Of a stretch of DNA of 64,000 bases, positions 20,529 through 33,154 are shown in pieces. Under the pieces are notes generated by a model that had not been told where the DNA came from, did no database searches, and saw only the letters and a list, made by a program, of their open reading frames with translations. Location of the stretch: contig CAJNDS010000019.1 in assembly GCA_905221605.1 (NCBI GenBank), forward strand, positions 1-64,000. The letters run 5' to 3'. How positions within the stretch are numbered: position 1 is the stretch's first letter; every line of letters starts with the position of its first letter. This stretch comes from Symbiodinium natans. Lineage: Eukaryota; Sar; Dinophyceae; Suessiales; Symbiodiniaceae. The position numbers were made by a program, and so were the translations under genes.

Positions 20529-23500
20529 CCTACGGAAAGGGCTCTGGGCGCGCTGGGTCCTGGTCCCTCGAAGAAACAAGCTTCAGCCAAGCGACAGCTA
20601 CACGAAGCAGGCGCCGGCGTCTCTGTCGCTCTCGGCGACTTCGCATGCGCGCCAGGTGAATCTTCCCATTTAGGGTTGCGGAAGTTCGGGGAGGGGCCGG
20701 GGGGGGGGGGGGGGCGGGGTTAGGCAGTTTAGGCTTTGGGGTGAGGACTAAAGTTTCGGCTTAAGGTTTTGAGGGTTTGGGTGCGTAGCCTTGAGGTTCT
20801 GCTGCCGGCCTCGGGGATGGGGGACTATGTAGGCTAGGCTTCGAAAGGGCACCCCCCCCAAACAAAGCACGTTTCCACTTGAACCCGTGCCCAGGAACCC
20901 TTTGAATTCCTGAGCTCCCAACCCCAGGTCGGTTTAGGAGGGTTTAGGGTTTAAGGTTTAGCGTTTAGGGTTTAGGGTGATTATCCCGACGAGGCCCCTG
21001 TGAGCCATCGAGCTCGACCACCCAGCCTCAAATTCCAAACCCCTACACCCCAACAAAAACTCTACCCTCAGGCCTAAGCACTCAGCCCTGAACCCTAAAC
21101 CCTAGACCCCAACCCTGAACCCTAAACCCTCAAGCCCCCTGTAACTTGAAATTATTCAAAAAATCCAAAAAACGAAACTCCTCGAAACTCCTCGAAACTT
21201 TCCTCGAAACTTTCCCCGGACCTGAACCCTGAATAATTTCAATAAACCCTAAATCCTAAATCCTAAATCCTAAACCCTAGACCCCAACCCTGAACCCTAA
21301 ACCCTAAATCCTAAATCCTAAACCCCAAACCCCAAACCCCAAACCCCAAACCCCAAACCCCAAACCCCAAACCCCAAACCTTGCCTGAACCATCTGAACC
21401 TTTGAACCCTACCTCCAGCATCGGATCGTTGTGGGTCGCCCGGGGTGCCATCGCTGCGCCGTTCAGTCAGCGGCCGAGGGGGTGTGGGTTTAGGGTTGAG
21501 GCTAAAAGGGTTTAGGTTTTGGCGGTTGTGGGGTCTAGGTTTGGGCGGTTTGGGGGTTTTAGGGTTTATGAAGCATAACCCGCTTAGGCTTGTAATAGCA
21601 TGTTGTGAGGGAATTTGTGCTTATAGGTGTTGAGGTGTACCCCAGAAGCCCTATAACCTCATTCGTACGTAAGCCCGAACGAGTTTGGGGTTAAGGTATA
21701 AAAACCAAATCCTAATCTCGGGTTCTCTACACAAGGAGCCAGAAGCCCGGAACCCTAAACCCCAGCTTACGGGTCCAGTTTTGTGTCTCGGGTTGCTTGT
21801 TTATCAATATGGAGCCCAACAATGTTCCCTAAACTGCACCGAAAGGCCATTGAAAAGCCCTGATATCGGGGGGTGTCCCGTTTTGGCGAGGGGCCTTGAT
21901 ACAAGGACGCGTATGCTCGGAAATCGGGATCCCTTTCTTCCGGGCAGGAATCCTAGAAGCTTCCCTTAGCCCTTGGCTGGGTTTAGGAGTTTAGGGGTTA
22001 GGTGTCCAATCGGCAAGGTCGACCTTGTCCGACAGAAGCCGGTGATGCAGGCGCTGGGCTACTCGAAAGATCAGGAGCTTCGGCTTAGATGTGGGCTAGC
22101 AGCTTTTTTTTTGTTTTGGGCTTAGAGGGTTTTGGGTGCGGACTTTTTGGTTCAGGGTTTGTCAGGGCTTTTGGGGGTTTAGGCAGCAGCTCCTGGGGAT
22201 GTTCGCTATCTGTGTCCCTGCTGCAGGGCCGGATAGGGTTTTATTTTGGCAGATGTTCTGGGGTTTTTCAGAGGCTTTACCAACAGGGGCTGAAAGTACA
22301 GGGTGCAGCAAGTACCCTCAGTGAAAGAGCTTGGCCTGAGCCCTTAAGAGCATTTACAGGTGTCGCGGCTCCTTTCTGGTTGTTGGAGATTGTCTGTTGT
22401 GATGGTTGTACCGAGCTCCTTGCTTCGGAAGCCTTGATTGCAATGTCAACATCCCTCCAAATCGGCCTCCGCCTGCTAGCCAGTGCAATTCCCAAAGGCG
22501 AATCCCTACCGTGCTGAACCTTGAAGCACAAACCTTATCAACCCTATAGAGCCCTCAACCGTGCACCCTGTGTGCAGGTGCAGCCGGCCCCTTCCCGTTG
22601 GCAGCCTTGTCCTTCGGACCGTACTGAGGCATAGCTGCAGCCTGGACCTCACGGTGCTAATTGTCATGCTTCAAGATTCATTCAGCCCTCAGCCCTGAAC
22701 CTTTCTGGATTTCGGGTGTTTACAGTAGAAAGCAGCTCCACGACTATGCAAGCCATGTCGAGCTTACGCAGGGTCTGCGGCTCAGCCACACAGAGCGGGC
22801 AACATAGTATCTTGAACTGCAGGTTAGGGCTGTTTACCTTTGGGTCTCATCTCAAAACAGCTATAGATCCCATCGCTGGGGCCAGTGTGGGCCAGCCACC
22901 CTGAAACCGAGATTCCATTCCAAGGGGTTCTTGCGTTTTTAGAGTCACGACGAGTGCCACAGAGCTCCACTCATTTGGGATTCTAACGCCATGAGGCCCT
23001 GCGAAAGGGCCGCTTGCCTCCACTGCGGGCTTCGAGTGGGACTCTTCGGAGTAAACGGGTTCGGCGTTGCGCGGCGCTGGCACGAGGCACGCTGCTCTTC
23101 CCGCTCCACCCCCATTGCCGCCTGTCAAGCTAGAACCGCGCCAGAAGAGACAGCGCCTCCTGAGATGGCCACGGGCAGAGACCTTCTGCCGCATGTGGAC
23201 CGGCAAGTGGACATGCAAAACCTCTCAGTGGAGACGATGATACAGACGCTGTACATGACCAGAGAGGACCTCCTCGAACTGCACTCGCTGAACCCGGAGC
23301 TATGCCGGGAAGTCTTGAAGTATGTGGTGGTGACCTGGCGCCCCGGGGCCTTCTCCGGAGCCCCGCTGCGCCCAGCCTTGGGGCCGTGTCCGGGTCGTGA
23401 CGACGCCACCGTCCTCCTTAGGGCCAAAGTGCCCGCGCTCCGAGAAATTTGTGAGCAGAGCGTGTCTTTTGAGTGCTTGGACAACCAGTTTGTCAAGTCC

Positions 23501-23812
23501 GCTCAATTTGACGACATGGTGGATTGTGGGGAGGACCTGCGTGAGGTCGCTCTCGAAAGATGCCTGCAGCTTCAGCAGGTAGCGTGCCGACTGGCGTCTG
23601 GGGTAGCAAGCCGCGGGGGTGGTTAAAGCACCCAAGTCGCCCGCGTTGTCCAAGACATCTGACGGGAGTTTCACCGGACAATTTCCGTAAGCACTGAACA
23701 AATACCGCGCTAAGGGAAATTGCAGGAGCAGCATGTACTAAGCAGGCCCTGCACTCCAGCCGTGGCAAAAGCCCTAAGTCCCCAAACGGTCCTCGAGCTT
23801 TAATAATCTTAA
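20529..23812 (+). repeat. array unit 6 (3,284 bp)
   Basis: Contains a run of CCCCAAA 7-mers at about 21319-21378 and a unique insert with gaaactcctcgaaactcctcg near 21173-21215, shared only with units 2 and 10. Length equals that of unit 10 (offset 12,626). Exon A again lacks its ATG. Confidence 0.85.
22991..23626 (+). CDS. Cys/His-cluster family protein, unit 6, 211 residues
   Basis: Full-length with CLHC in the cluster and the second C-terminal haplotype (VLLRAKVPALREICEQSVSF, then FDDMVDCGEDLREVALERC). This shows the sequence that units 1, 5 and 9 had before their foldback. Private changes are QARTAPEE, LHSLNPEL and ALGPCPGRDD. Predicted protein identical to unit 10. The last-exon candidate at 23726-23803 is intact with its stop. 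Confidence 0.6.
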   Translation: MRPCERAACLHCGLRVGLFGVNGFGVARRWHEARCSSRSTPIAACQARTAPEETAPPEMATGRDLLPHVDRQVDMQNLSVETMIQTLYMTREDLLELHSLNPELCREVLKYVVVTWRPGAFSGAPLRPALGPCPGRDDATVLLRAKVPALREICEQSVSFECLDNQFVKSAQFDDMVDCGEDLREVALERCLQLQQVACRLASGVASRGGG

Positions 23813-26714
23813 CCTACGGAAAGGGCTCTGGGCGCGCTGGGTCCTGGTCCCTCGAAGAAACAAGCTTCAGCCAAGCGACAGCTACATGAAGCAGGCGCCG
23901 GCGTCTCTGTCGCTCTCGGCGACTTCGCATGCGCGCCAGGTGAATCTTCCCATTTAGGGTTCGGGGAGGGGCGGGGGGGGGGGGGGGGGGGGGGGGGGTG
24001 GCGGGGTTAGGCAGTTTAGGGTTTCGAGCTTTGGGGTGAGGACTAAAGTTTCGGCTTAAGGTTTTGAGGGTTTGGGTGTAGCCTTGAGGTTCTGCTGCCG
24101 GCCTCAGGGATGGGGGACTATGTAGGCTAGGCTTCGAAAGGGCACCCCCCCAAACAAAGCACGTTTCCACTTGAACCCTTGCCCAGGAACCCTTTGAATT
24201 CCTGAGCTCCCAACCCCAGGTCGGTTTGGGAGGGTTTAGGGTTTAGGGTTTATAAGGTTTAGCGTTTAGGGTTTAGGGTGATTATCCCGACGAGGCCCCT
24301 GTGAGCCATCGAGCTCGACCACCCAGCCTCAAATTCCAAACCCCTACACCCCAACAAAAACTCTACGGGGGGGGAGGGGATTTGTGCTTATAGGTGTTGA
24401 GGAGTTCAGGAGTTGGGGGATTCGGGTTGGGTTAGGGTTTGGGGCGTAGGACTCAGGGTACCGGATTAAGGGTCTTGGGGATTCCGGGTCAGGTGCGCGG
24501 TATGGCTTCGGCTTGACGGTGGAGCACCGGTCTTGTCCGCTCAGGAAAGCACGGCCCGTTGTGATTGGGGTACTGTGCCCCAGAAGCCCTATAGCCTCAT
24601 TCGTACGTAAGCCCGAACGAGTTTGGGGTTAAGGTATAAAAACCAAATCCTAGTCTCGGGTTCTCTATACAAGGAGCCAGAAGCCCGGAACCCTTACTCC
24701 TTTATTAAATACGGAGCCCGACATTATGTTTCCTAAACTGCACCGAAAGGCCCTTGAAAAGCCCTGATATCGGGGGGTGTCCCGTTTTGGCGAGGGGCCT
24801 TGATACAAGGACGCGTATGCTCGGAAATCGGGATCCCTTTCTTCCGGGCAGGAATCCTAGAAGCTTCCCTTAGCCCTTGGCTGGGTTTAGGAGTTTAGGG
24901 GTTAGGGGTCCAATCGGCAAGGTCGACCTTGTCCGACAGAAGCCGGTGATGCAGGCGCTGGGCTACTCGAAAGATCAGGAGCTTCGGCTTAGATGTGGGC
25001 TAGCAGCTTTTTTGTTTTGGGCTTAGAGGGTTTTGGGTGCGGACTTTTTGGTTCAGGGTTTGTCAGGGCTTTTGGGGGTTTAGGCAGCTCCTGGGGATGT
25101 TCGCTATCTGTGTCCCTGCTGCAGGGCCGGATAGGGTCTCATTTTAGCTGTTTTTTCAGAGGCTTTACCAACAGGGGCTGAAAGTACAGGGTGCAGCCAG
25201 TACCCTCAGTGAAAGAGCTTGGCCTGAGCCCTTAAGAGTATTTACAGGTGTCGCGGCTCCTTTCTGGTTGTTGGAGATTGTCTGTTGTGATGGTTGTACC
25301 GAGCTCCTTGCTTCGGAAGCCTTGATTGCAATGTCAATGTCAATATCCCTCCAAATCGGCCTCCGCCTGCTAGCCAGTGCAATTCCCAAAGGCGAATCCC
25401 TACCGTGCTGAACCTTGACGCACAAACCTTATCAACCCTATACTGTAGAGCCCTCAACCGTACATACCGTACACCCTGTGTGCAGGTGCAGCCGGCCCGT
25501 TCCCGTTGGCAGCCTTGTCCTTCGGACCGTACTGAGGCATAGCTGCAGCCTGGACCTCACGGTGCTAATTGTCATGCTTCAAGATTCATTCAGCCCTCAA
25601 CCCTGAACCTTTCTGGATTTCGGGTGTTTGCAGTAGAAAGCAGCTCCACAACTATGCAAGCCATGTCGAGCTTACGCAGCGTCTGCGGCTCAGCCACACA
25701 GAGCGGGCAACATAGTATCTTGAACTGCAGGTTAGGGCTGTTTACCTTTGGGTCTCATCTCAGAACAGGTATAGATCCCATCGCCGGGGCCAGTGTGGGC
25801 CAGCCACCCTGAAACCGAGATTCCATGCCATCTTGCGTTTTTAGAGTCACGACGAGGGCCAAAGAGCTCCACTCATTTGGGATTCTAACGCCATGAGGCC
25901 CTGCGAAAGGGCCGCTTGCCCCCACTGCGGGCTTCGAGTGGGACTCTTCGGAGTAAACGGGTTCGGCGTTGCGCGGCGCTGGCACGAGGCACGCTGCTCT
26001 TCCCGCTCCACCCCCATTGCCGCCTGTCAAGCTGCAACCCCGCCAGAAGAGACAGCGCCTCCTGAGACGGCCACGGGCAGAGACCTTCTGCCGCATGTGG
26101 ACCGGCAAGTGGACATGCAAAACCTCTCAGTGGAGACGATGATACAGACGCTGTACATGACCAGAGAGGACCTCCTCGAACTGCACGCGCTGAACCCGGA
26201 GCTATGCCGGGAAGTCTTGAAGTATGTGGTGGTGACCTGGCGCCCCGGGGCCTTCTCCGGAGCCCCGCTGCGCCCAGCCTTGGGGCTGGGTCCGGGTCGT
26301 GACGACGCCACCGTCGTCGTTAGGGCCTTTGTGCCCGCCCTCCGAGCCATTTGTGAGCAGCACGTGTCCCTAGAGTGCCTGGACAACCAACTTGTCAAGT
26401 CCGCGCAATATGACGAGATGCTGGACTGTGGCGAGGACCTGCGTGAGGTCGCTTTGCAGAGATGCCTGCAGCTTCAGCAGGTAGCGTGCCGACTGGCGTC
26501 TGGGGTAGCAAGCCGCGGGGGTGGTTAAAGCACCCAAGTCGCCCGCGTTGTCCAAGACATCTGACGGGAGTTTCACCGGACAATTTCCGTAAGCACTGAA
26601 CAAATACCGCGCTAAGGGAAATTGCAGGAGCAGCATGTACTAAGCAGGCCCTGCACTCCAGCCGTGGCAAAAGCCCTAAGTCCCCAAACGGTCCTCGAGC
26701 TTTAATAATCTTAA
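23813..26714 (+). repeat. array unit 7 (2,902 bp)
   Basis: Near-identical to unit 4 with the same internal deletion. Its G-run (about 23971-23998) is longer and it has a different number of bases around 25557. Confidence 0.85.
25893..26528 (+). CDS. Cys/His-cluster family protein, unit 7, 211 residues
   Basis: The predicted protein is identical to unit 4. The flanking 8 bp loss upstream is also shared, confirming a common duplication. Last-exon candidate at 26628-26705; candidate first exon at 23886-23939. Confidence 0.6.
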   Translation: MRPCERAACPHCGLRVGLFGVNGFGVARRWHEARCSSRSTPIAACQAATPPEETAPPETATGRDLLPHVDRQVDMQNLSVETMIQTLYMTREDLLELHALNPELCREVLKYVVVTWRPGAFSGAPLRPALGLGPGRDDATVVVRAFVPALRAICEQHVSLECLDNQLVKSAQYDEMLDCGEDLREVALQRCLQLQQVACRLASGVASRGGG

Positions 26715-29700
26715 CCTACGGAAAGGGCTCTGGGCGCGCTGGGTCCTGGTCCCTCGAAGAAACAAGCTTCAGCCAAGCGACAGCTACATGAAGCAGGCGC
26801 CGGCGTCTCTGTCGCTCTCGGCGACTTCGCATGCGCGCCAGGTGAATCTTCCCATTTAGGGTTCGGGGAGGGGCGGGGGGGGGGGGTGGCGGGGTTAGGC
26901 AGTTTAGGGTTTCGAGCTTTGGGGTGAGGATTAAAGTTTCGGCTTAAGGTTTTGAGGGTTTGGGTGCGTAGCCTTGAGGTTCTGCTGCCGGCCTCGGGGA
27001 TGGGGGACTATGTAGGCTAGGCTTCGAAAGGGCACCCCCCAAAGCAAAGCACGTTGGACTTGAACCCGTGCCCAGGAACCCTTTCAATTCCTGAGCTCCC
27101 AACCCCAGGTCGGTTTAGGATGGTTTAGGGTTTAGGGTTTATAAGGTTTAGGGTTTAGGGTTTAGGGTGATTAACCCGACGGGGCCTCTGTGAGCCATCG
27201 AGCTCGACCACCCAGCCTCAAATTCCAAACCCCTACACCCCAACAAAAACTCTACCCTCAGGCGCCTAAGCACTCAGCCCTGAACCCTAAACCCTAGACC
27301 CCAACCCTGAACCCTAAACCCTAAACCCCCTAAATCCTAAACCCCAAACCCCAAACCCCAAACCCTGCCTGAACCATCTGAACCCTTGAACCCTACCTCC
27401 AGCATCGGATCGTTGTGGGTCGCCCGGGGTGCCATCGCTGCGCCGTTCAGTCAGCGGCCGAGGGGGTGTGGGTTTAGGGTTGAGGCCAAAAGGGTTTAGG
27501 TTTTGGCGGTTGTGGGGTCTAGGTTTGGGCGGTTTGGGGGTTTTAGGGTTTATGAAGCACAACCCGCTTAGGCTTGTAATAGCATGTTGTTGGGGGGGGG
27601 GGGAGGGGATTTGTGCTGAGGGGTTCAAGAGTTGGGGGATTTGGGTTGAGTCTCAGGGTACTGGATTAAGGGTCTTGGGGATTCCGGGTCAGGTGCGCGG
27701 TATGGCTTCGGCTTGACGGTGGCCAGCTCACGAAAGCACGGCCCGTTGTGATTGGGGTACTGTACCCCAGAAGCCCTATAACCTCATTCGTACGTAAGCC
27801 CGAACGAGTTTGGGGTTAAGGTATAAAAACCAAATCCTAATCTCGGGTTCTCTATACAAGGAGCCAGAAGCCCGGAACCCTAAACCCCAGCTTACGGGTC
27901 CAGTTTTGTGTCTCGGGTGCTTTTTTATCAATATGGAGCCCAACAATGTTCCCTAAACTGCACCGAAAGGCCCTTGAAAAGCCCTGATATCGGGGGGTGT
28001 CCCGTTTTGGCGAGGGGCCTTGATACAAGGGCGCGTATGCTCGGAAATCGGGATCCCTTTCTTCCGGGCAGGAATCCTAGAAGCTTCCCTTAGCCCTTGG
28101 CTGGGCTTAGGAGTTTAGGGGTTAGGGGTCCAATCGGCAAGGTCGACCTTGTCCGACAGAAGCCGGTGATGCAGGCGCTGGGCTACTCGAAAGATCAGGA
28201 GCTTCGGCTTAGATGTGGGCTAGCAGCTTTTTTTGTTTTGGGCTTAGAGGGTTTTGGGTGCGGACTTTTTGGTTCAGGGTTTGTCAGGGCTTTTGGGGGT
28301 TTAGGCAGCTCCTGGGGATGTTCGCTATCTGTGTCGCTGCTGCAGGGCCGGATAGGGTCTCATTTTAGCTGTTTTTTCAGAGGCTTTACCAACAGGGGCT
28401 GAAAGTACAGGGTGCAGCCAGTACCCTCAGTGAAAGAGCTTGGCCTGAGCCCTTAAGAGTATTTACAGGTGTCGCGGCTCCTTTCTGGTTGTTGGAGATT
28501 GTCTGTTGTGATGGTTGTACCGAGCTCCTTGCTTCGGAAGCCTTGATTGCAATGTCAATATCCCTCCAAATCGGCCTCCGCCTGCTAGCCAGTGCAATTC
28601 CCAAAGGCGAATCCCTACCGTGCTGAACCTTGAAGCACAAACCTTATCAACCCTATAGAGCCCTCAACCGTACATACCGTACACCCTGTGTGCAGGTGCA
28701 GCCGGCCCGTTCCCGTTGGCAGCCTTGTCCTTCGGACCGTACTGAGGCATAGCTGCAGCCTGGACCTCACGGTGCTAATTGTCATGCTTCAAGATTCATT
28801 CAGCCCTCAACCCTGAACCTTTCTGGATTTCGGGTGTTTGCAGTAGAAAGCAGCTCCACAACTATGCAAGCCATGTCGAGCTTACGCAGCGTCTGCGGCT
28901 CAGCCACACAGAGCGGGCAACATAGTATCTTGAACTGCAGGTTAGGGCTGTTTACCTTTGGGTCTCATCTCAGAACAGCTATAGATCCCATCGCCGGGGC
29001 CAGTGTGGGCCAGCCACCCTGAAACCGAGATTCCATGCCATCTTGCGTTTTTAGAGTCACGACGAGGGCCAAAGAGCTCCACTCATTTGGGATTCTAACG
29101 CCATGAGGCCCTGCGAAAGGGCCGCTTGCCCCCACTGCGGGCTTCGAGTGGGACTCTTCGGAGTAAACGGGTTCGGCGTTGCGCGGCGCTGGCACGAGGC
29201 ACGCTGCTCTTCCCGCTCCACCCCCATTGCCGCCTGTCAAGCTGCAACCCCGCCAGAAGAGACAGCGCCTCCTGAGACGGCCACGGGCAGAGACCTTCTG
29301 CCGCATGTGGACCGGCAAGTGGACATGCAAAACCTCTCAGTGGAGACGATGATACAGACGCTGTACATGACCAGAGAGGACCTCCTCGAACTGCACGCGC
29401 TGAACCCGGAGCTATGCCGGGAAGTCTTGAAGTATGTGGTGGTGACCTGGCGCCCCGGGGCCTTCTCCGGAGCCCCGCTGCGCCCAGCCTTGGGGCTGGG
29501 TCCGGGTCGTGACGACGCCACCGTCGTCGTTAGGGCCTTTGTGCCCGCCCTCCGAGCCATTTGTGAGCAGCACGTGTCCCTAGAGTGCCTGGACAACCAA
29601 CTTGTCAAGTCCGCGCAATATGACGAGATGGTGGACTGTGGCGAGGACCTGCGTGAGGTCGCTTTGCAGAGATGCCTGCAGCTTCAGCAGGTAGCGTGCC

Positions 29701-29924
29701 GACTGGCGTCTGGGGTAGCAAGCCGCGGGGGTGGTTAAAGCACCCAAGTCGCCCGCGTTGTCCAAGACATCTGACGGGAGTTTCACCGGACAATTTCCGT
29801 AAGCACTGAACAAATACCGCGCTAAGGGAAATTGCAGGAGCAGCATGTACTAAGCAGGCCCTGCACTCCAGCCGTGGCAAAAGCCCTAAGTCCCCAAACG
29901 GTCCTCGAGCTTTAATAATCTTAA
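26715..29924 (+). repeat. array unit 8 (3,210 bp)
   Basis: First part as unit 5; from the conserved block onward it matches the unit 4/7 type, so it is a mosaic of the two. Telomere-like tract near 27283-27365 has its own repeat count. Confidence 0.85.
29103..29738 (+). CDS. Cys/His-cluster family protein, unit 8, 211 residues
   Basis: Differs from units 4 and 7 by one residue, YDEMVD for YDEMLD; the valine is also used by the other haplotype. The upstream flank reads AIDPIAG rather than GIDPIAG in one open frame, a single-base change. Last-exon candidate at 29838-29915, first-exon candidate at 26788-26841. Confidence 0.6.
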   Translation: MRPCERAACPHCGLRVGLFGVNGFGVARRWHEARCSSRSTPIAACQAATPPEETAPPETATGRDLLPHVDRQVDMQNLSVETMIQTLYMTREDLLELHALNPELCREVLKYVVVTWRPGAFSGAPLRPALGLGPGRDDATVVVRAFVPALRAICEQHVSLECLDNQLVKSAQYDEMVDCGEDLREVALQRCLQLQQVACRLASGVASRGGG

Positions 29925-32292
29925 CCTACGGAAAGGGCTCTGGGCGCGCTGGGTCCTGGTCCCTCGAAGAAACAAGCTTCAGCCAAGCGACAGCTACATG
30001 AAGCAGGCGCCGGCGTCTCTGTCGCTCTCGGCGACTTCGCATGCGCGCCAGGTGAATCTTCCCATTTAGGGTTCGGGGAGGGGCGGGGGGGGGGGGTGGC
30101 GGGGTTAGGCAGTTTAGGGTTTCGAGCTTTGGGGTGAGGATTAAAGTTTCGGCTTAAGGTTTTGAGGGTTTGGGTGCGTAGCCTTGAGGTTCTGCTGCCG
30201 GCCTCGGGGATGGGGGACTATGTAGGCTAGGCTTCGAAAGGGCACCCCCCAAAGCAAAGCACGTTGGACTTGAACCCGTGCCCAGGAACCCTTTCAATTC
30301 CTGAGCTCCCAACCCCAGGTCGGTTTAGGATGGTTTAGGGTTTAGGGTTTATAAGGTTTAGGGTTTAGGGTTTAGGGTGATTAACCCGACGGGGCCTCTG
30401 TGAGCCATCGAGCTCGACCACCCAGCCTCAAATTCCAAACCCCTACACCCCAACAAAAACTCTACCCTCAGGCGCCTAAGCACTCAGCCCTGAACCCTAA
30501 ACCCTAGACCCCAACCCTGAACCCTAAACCCTAAACCCTAAATCCTAAATCCTAAACCCCAAACCCCAAACCCCAAACCCCAAACCCTGCCTGAACCATC
30601 TGAACCCTTGAGCCCTACCTCCAGCATCGGATCGTTGTGGGTCGCCCGGGGTGCCATCGCTGCGCCGTTCAGTCAGCGGCCGAGGGGGTGTGGGTTTAGG
30701 GTTGAGGCCAAAAGGGTTTAGGTTTTGGCGGTTGTGGGGTCTAGGTTTGGGCGGTTTGGGGGTTTTAGGGTTTATGAAGCACAACCCGCTTAGGCTTGTA
30801 ATAGCATGTTGTTGGGGGGGGGGGGAGGGGATTTGTGCTGAGGGGTTCAAGAGTTGGGGGATTTGGGTTGAGTCTCAGGGTACTGGATTAAGGGTCTTGG
30901 GGATTCCGGGTCAGGTGCGCGGTATGGCTTCGGCTTGACGGTGGCCAGCTCACGAAAGCACGGCCCGTTGTGATTGGGGTACTGTACCCCAGAAGCCCTA
31001 TAACCTCATTCGTACGTAAGCCCGAACGAGTTTGGGGTTAAGGTATAAAAACCAAATCCTAATCTCGGGTTCTCTATACAAGGAGCCAGAAGCCCGGAAC
31101 CCTAAACCCCAGCTTACGGGTCCAGTTTTGTGTCTCGGGTGCTTTTTTATCAATATGGAGCCCAACAATGTTCCCTAAACTGCACCGAAAGGCCCTTGAA
31201 AAGCCCTGATATCGGGGGGTGTCCCGTTTTGGCGAGGGGCCTTGATACAAGGGCGCGTATGCTCGGAAATCGGGATCCCTTTCTTCCGGGCAGGAATCCT
31301 AGAAGCTTCCCTTAGCCCTTGGCTGGGCTTAGGAGTTTAGGGGTTAGGGGTCCAATCGGCAAGGTCGACCTTGTCCGACAGAAGCCGGTGATGCAGGCGC
31401 TGGGCTACTCGAAAGATCAGGAGCTTCGGCTTAGATGTGGGCTAGCAGCTTTTTTTGTTTTGGGTAGAGGGTTTCGGGTGCGGACTTTTTGGTTCAGGGT
31501 TTGTCAGGGCTTTTGGGGGTTTAGGCAGCTCCTGGGGATGTTCGCTATCTGTGTCGCTGCTGCAGGGCCGGATAGGGTCTCATTTTAGCTGTTTTTTCAG
31601 AGGCTTTACCAACAGGGGCTGAAAGTACAGGGTGCAGCCAGTACCCTCAGTGAAAGAGCTTGGCCTGAGCCCTTAAGAGTATTTACAGGTGTCGCGGCTC
31701 CTTTCTGGTTGTTGGAGATTGTCTGTTGTGATGGTTGTACCGAGCTCCTTGCTTCGGAAGCCTTGATTGCAATGTCAATATCCCTCCAAATCGGCCTCCG
31801 CCTGCTAGCCAGTGCAATTCCCAAAGGCGAATCCCTACCGTGCTGAACCTTGAAGCACAAACCTTATAGAGCCCTCAACCGTACATACCGTACACCCTGT
31901 GTGCAGGTGCAGCCGGCCCCTTCCCGTTGGCAGCCTTGTCCTTCGGACCGTACTGAGGCATAGCTGCTAATTGTCATGCTTCAAGATTCATTCAGCCCTC
32001 AACCCTGAACCTTTCTGGAGTTCGGGTGTTTACAGTAGAAAGCAGCTCCACAACTATGCAAGCCATGTCGAGCTTATGCAGCGTCTGCGGCTCAGCCACA
32101 CAGAGCGGGCAACACAATATCTTGAACTGCAGGTTAGGGCTGTTTACCTTTGGGTCTCATCTCAGAACAGCTATAGATCCCATCGAGTGTGGGCCAGCCA
32201 CCCTGAAACCGAGATTCCATTCCAAGGGGTTCTTGCGTTTTTAGAGTTATGACGAGTGCCACAGAGCTCCACTCATTTGGGATTCTGACGCC

Positions 32293-32989
32293 ATGAGGCC
32301 CTGCGAAAGGGCCGCTTGCCTCCACTGCGGGCTTCGAGTGGGACTCTTCGGAGTAAACGGGTTCGGCGTTGCGCGGCGCTGGCACGAGGCACGCTGCTCT
32401 TCCCGCTCCACCCCCATTGCCGCCTGTCAAGCTGGAACCGCACCAGAAGAGACAGCGCCTCCTGAGATGGCCACGGGCAGAGACCTTCTGCCGCATGTGG
32501 ACCGGCAAGTGGACATGCAAAACCTCTCAGTGGAGACGATGATACAGACGCTGTACATGACCAGAGAGGACCTCCTCGAACTGCACGCGCTGAACCCGGA
32601 GCTATGCCGGGAAGTCTTGAAGTATGTGGTGGTGACCTGGCGCCCCGGGGCCTTCTCCGGAGCCCCGCTGCGCCCAGCCTTGGGGCTGGGTCCGGGTCGT
32701 GACGACGCCACCGTCCTCAGACACTCAAAAGACACGCTCTGCTCACAAATGTCTCGGAGCGCGGGCACTTTGGCCCTAATTTAGGGCCAAAGTGCCCGCG
32801 CTCCGAGACATTTGTGAGCAGAGCGTGTCTTTTGAGTGCTTGGACAACCAGTTTGTCAAGTCCGCTCAATTTGACGACATGGTGGATTGTGGCGAGGACC
32901 TGCGTGAGGTCGCTCTCGAAAGATGCCTGCAGCTTCAGCAGGTAGCGTGCCGACTGGCGTCTGGGGTAACAAGCCGCCGGGGTGGTTAA
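32293..32989 (+). pseudogene. unit 9 copy split by the same foldback
   Basis: The first 163 codons end at 32784 in the inverted duplication (arms 32722-32779 and 32781-32838). The displaced C-terminal remnant runs to 32989. Translations match unit 5 throughout. The middle-exon candidate upstream, at about 32036-32132, remains open (TQYLELQ). Confidence 0.7.
32722..32838. repeat. perfect 58 bp inverted repeat (unit 9)
   Basis: Third occurrence of the foldback, base-identical to that at 20096-20212. Confidence 0.93.
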
Positions 32990-33154
32990 AGCACCCAAGT
33001 CGCCCACGTTGTCCAAGACATCTGACGGGAGTTTCACCGGACAATTTCCGTAAGCACTGAACAAATACCGCGCTAAGGGAAATTGCAGGAGCAGCATGTA
33101 CTAAGCAGGCCCTGCACTCCAGCCGTGGCAAAAGCCCTAAGTCCCCAAACGGTC

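Larger units (their letters stand above)
29925..33154 (+). repeat. array unit 9 (3,230 bp)
   Basis: Copy of unit 5. Main differences are the repeat count in the CCCTAAA tract near 30520-30590 and a short change near 31460 (gggtagagggtttcggg). Confidence 0.85.
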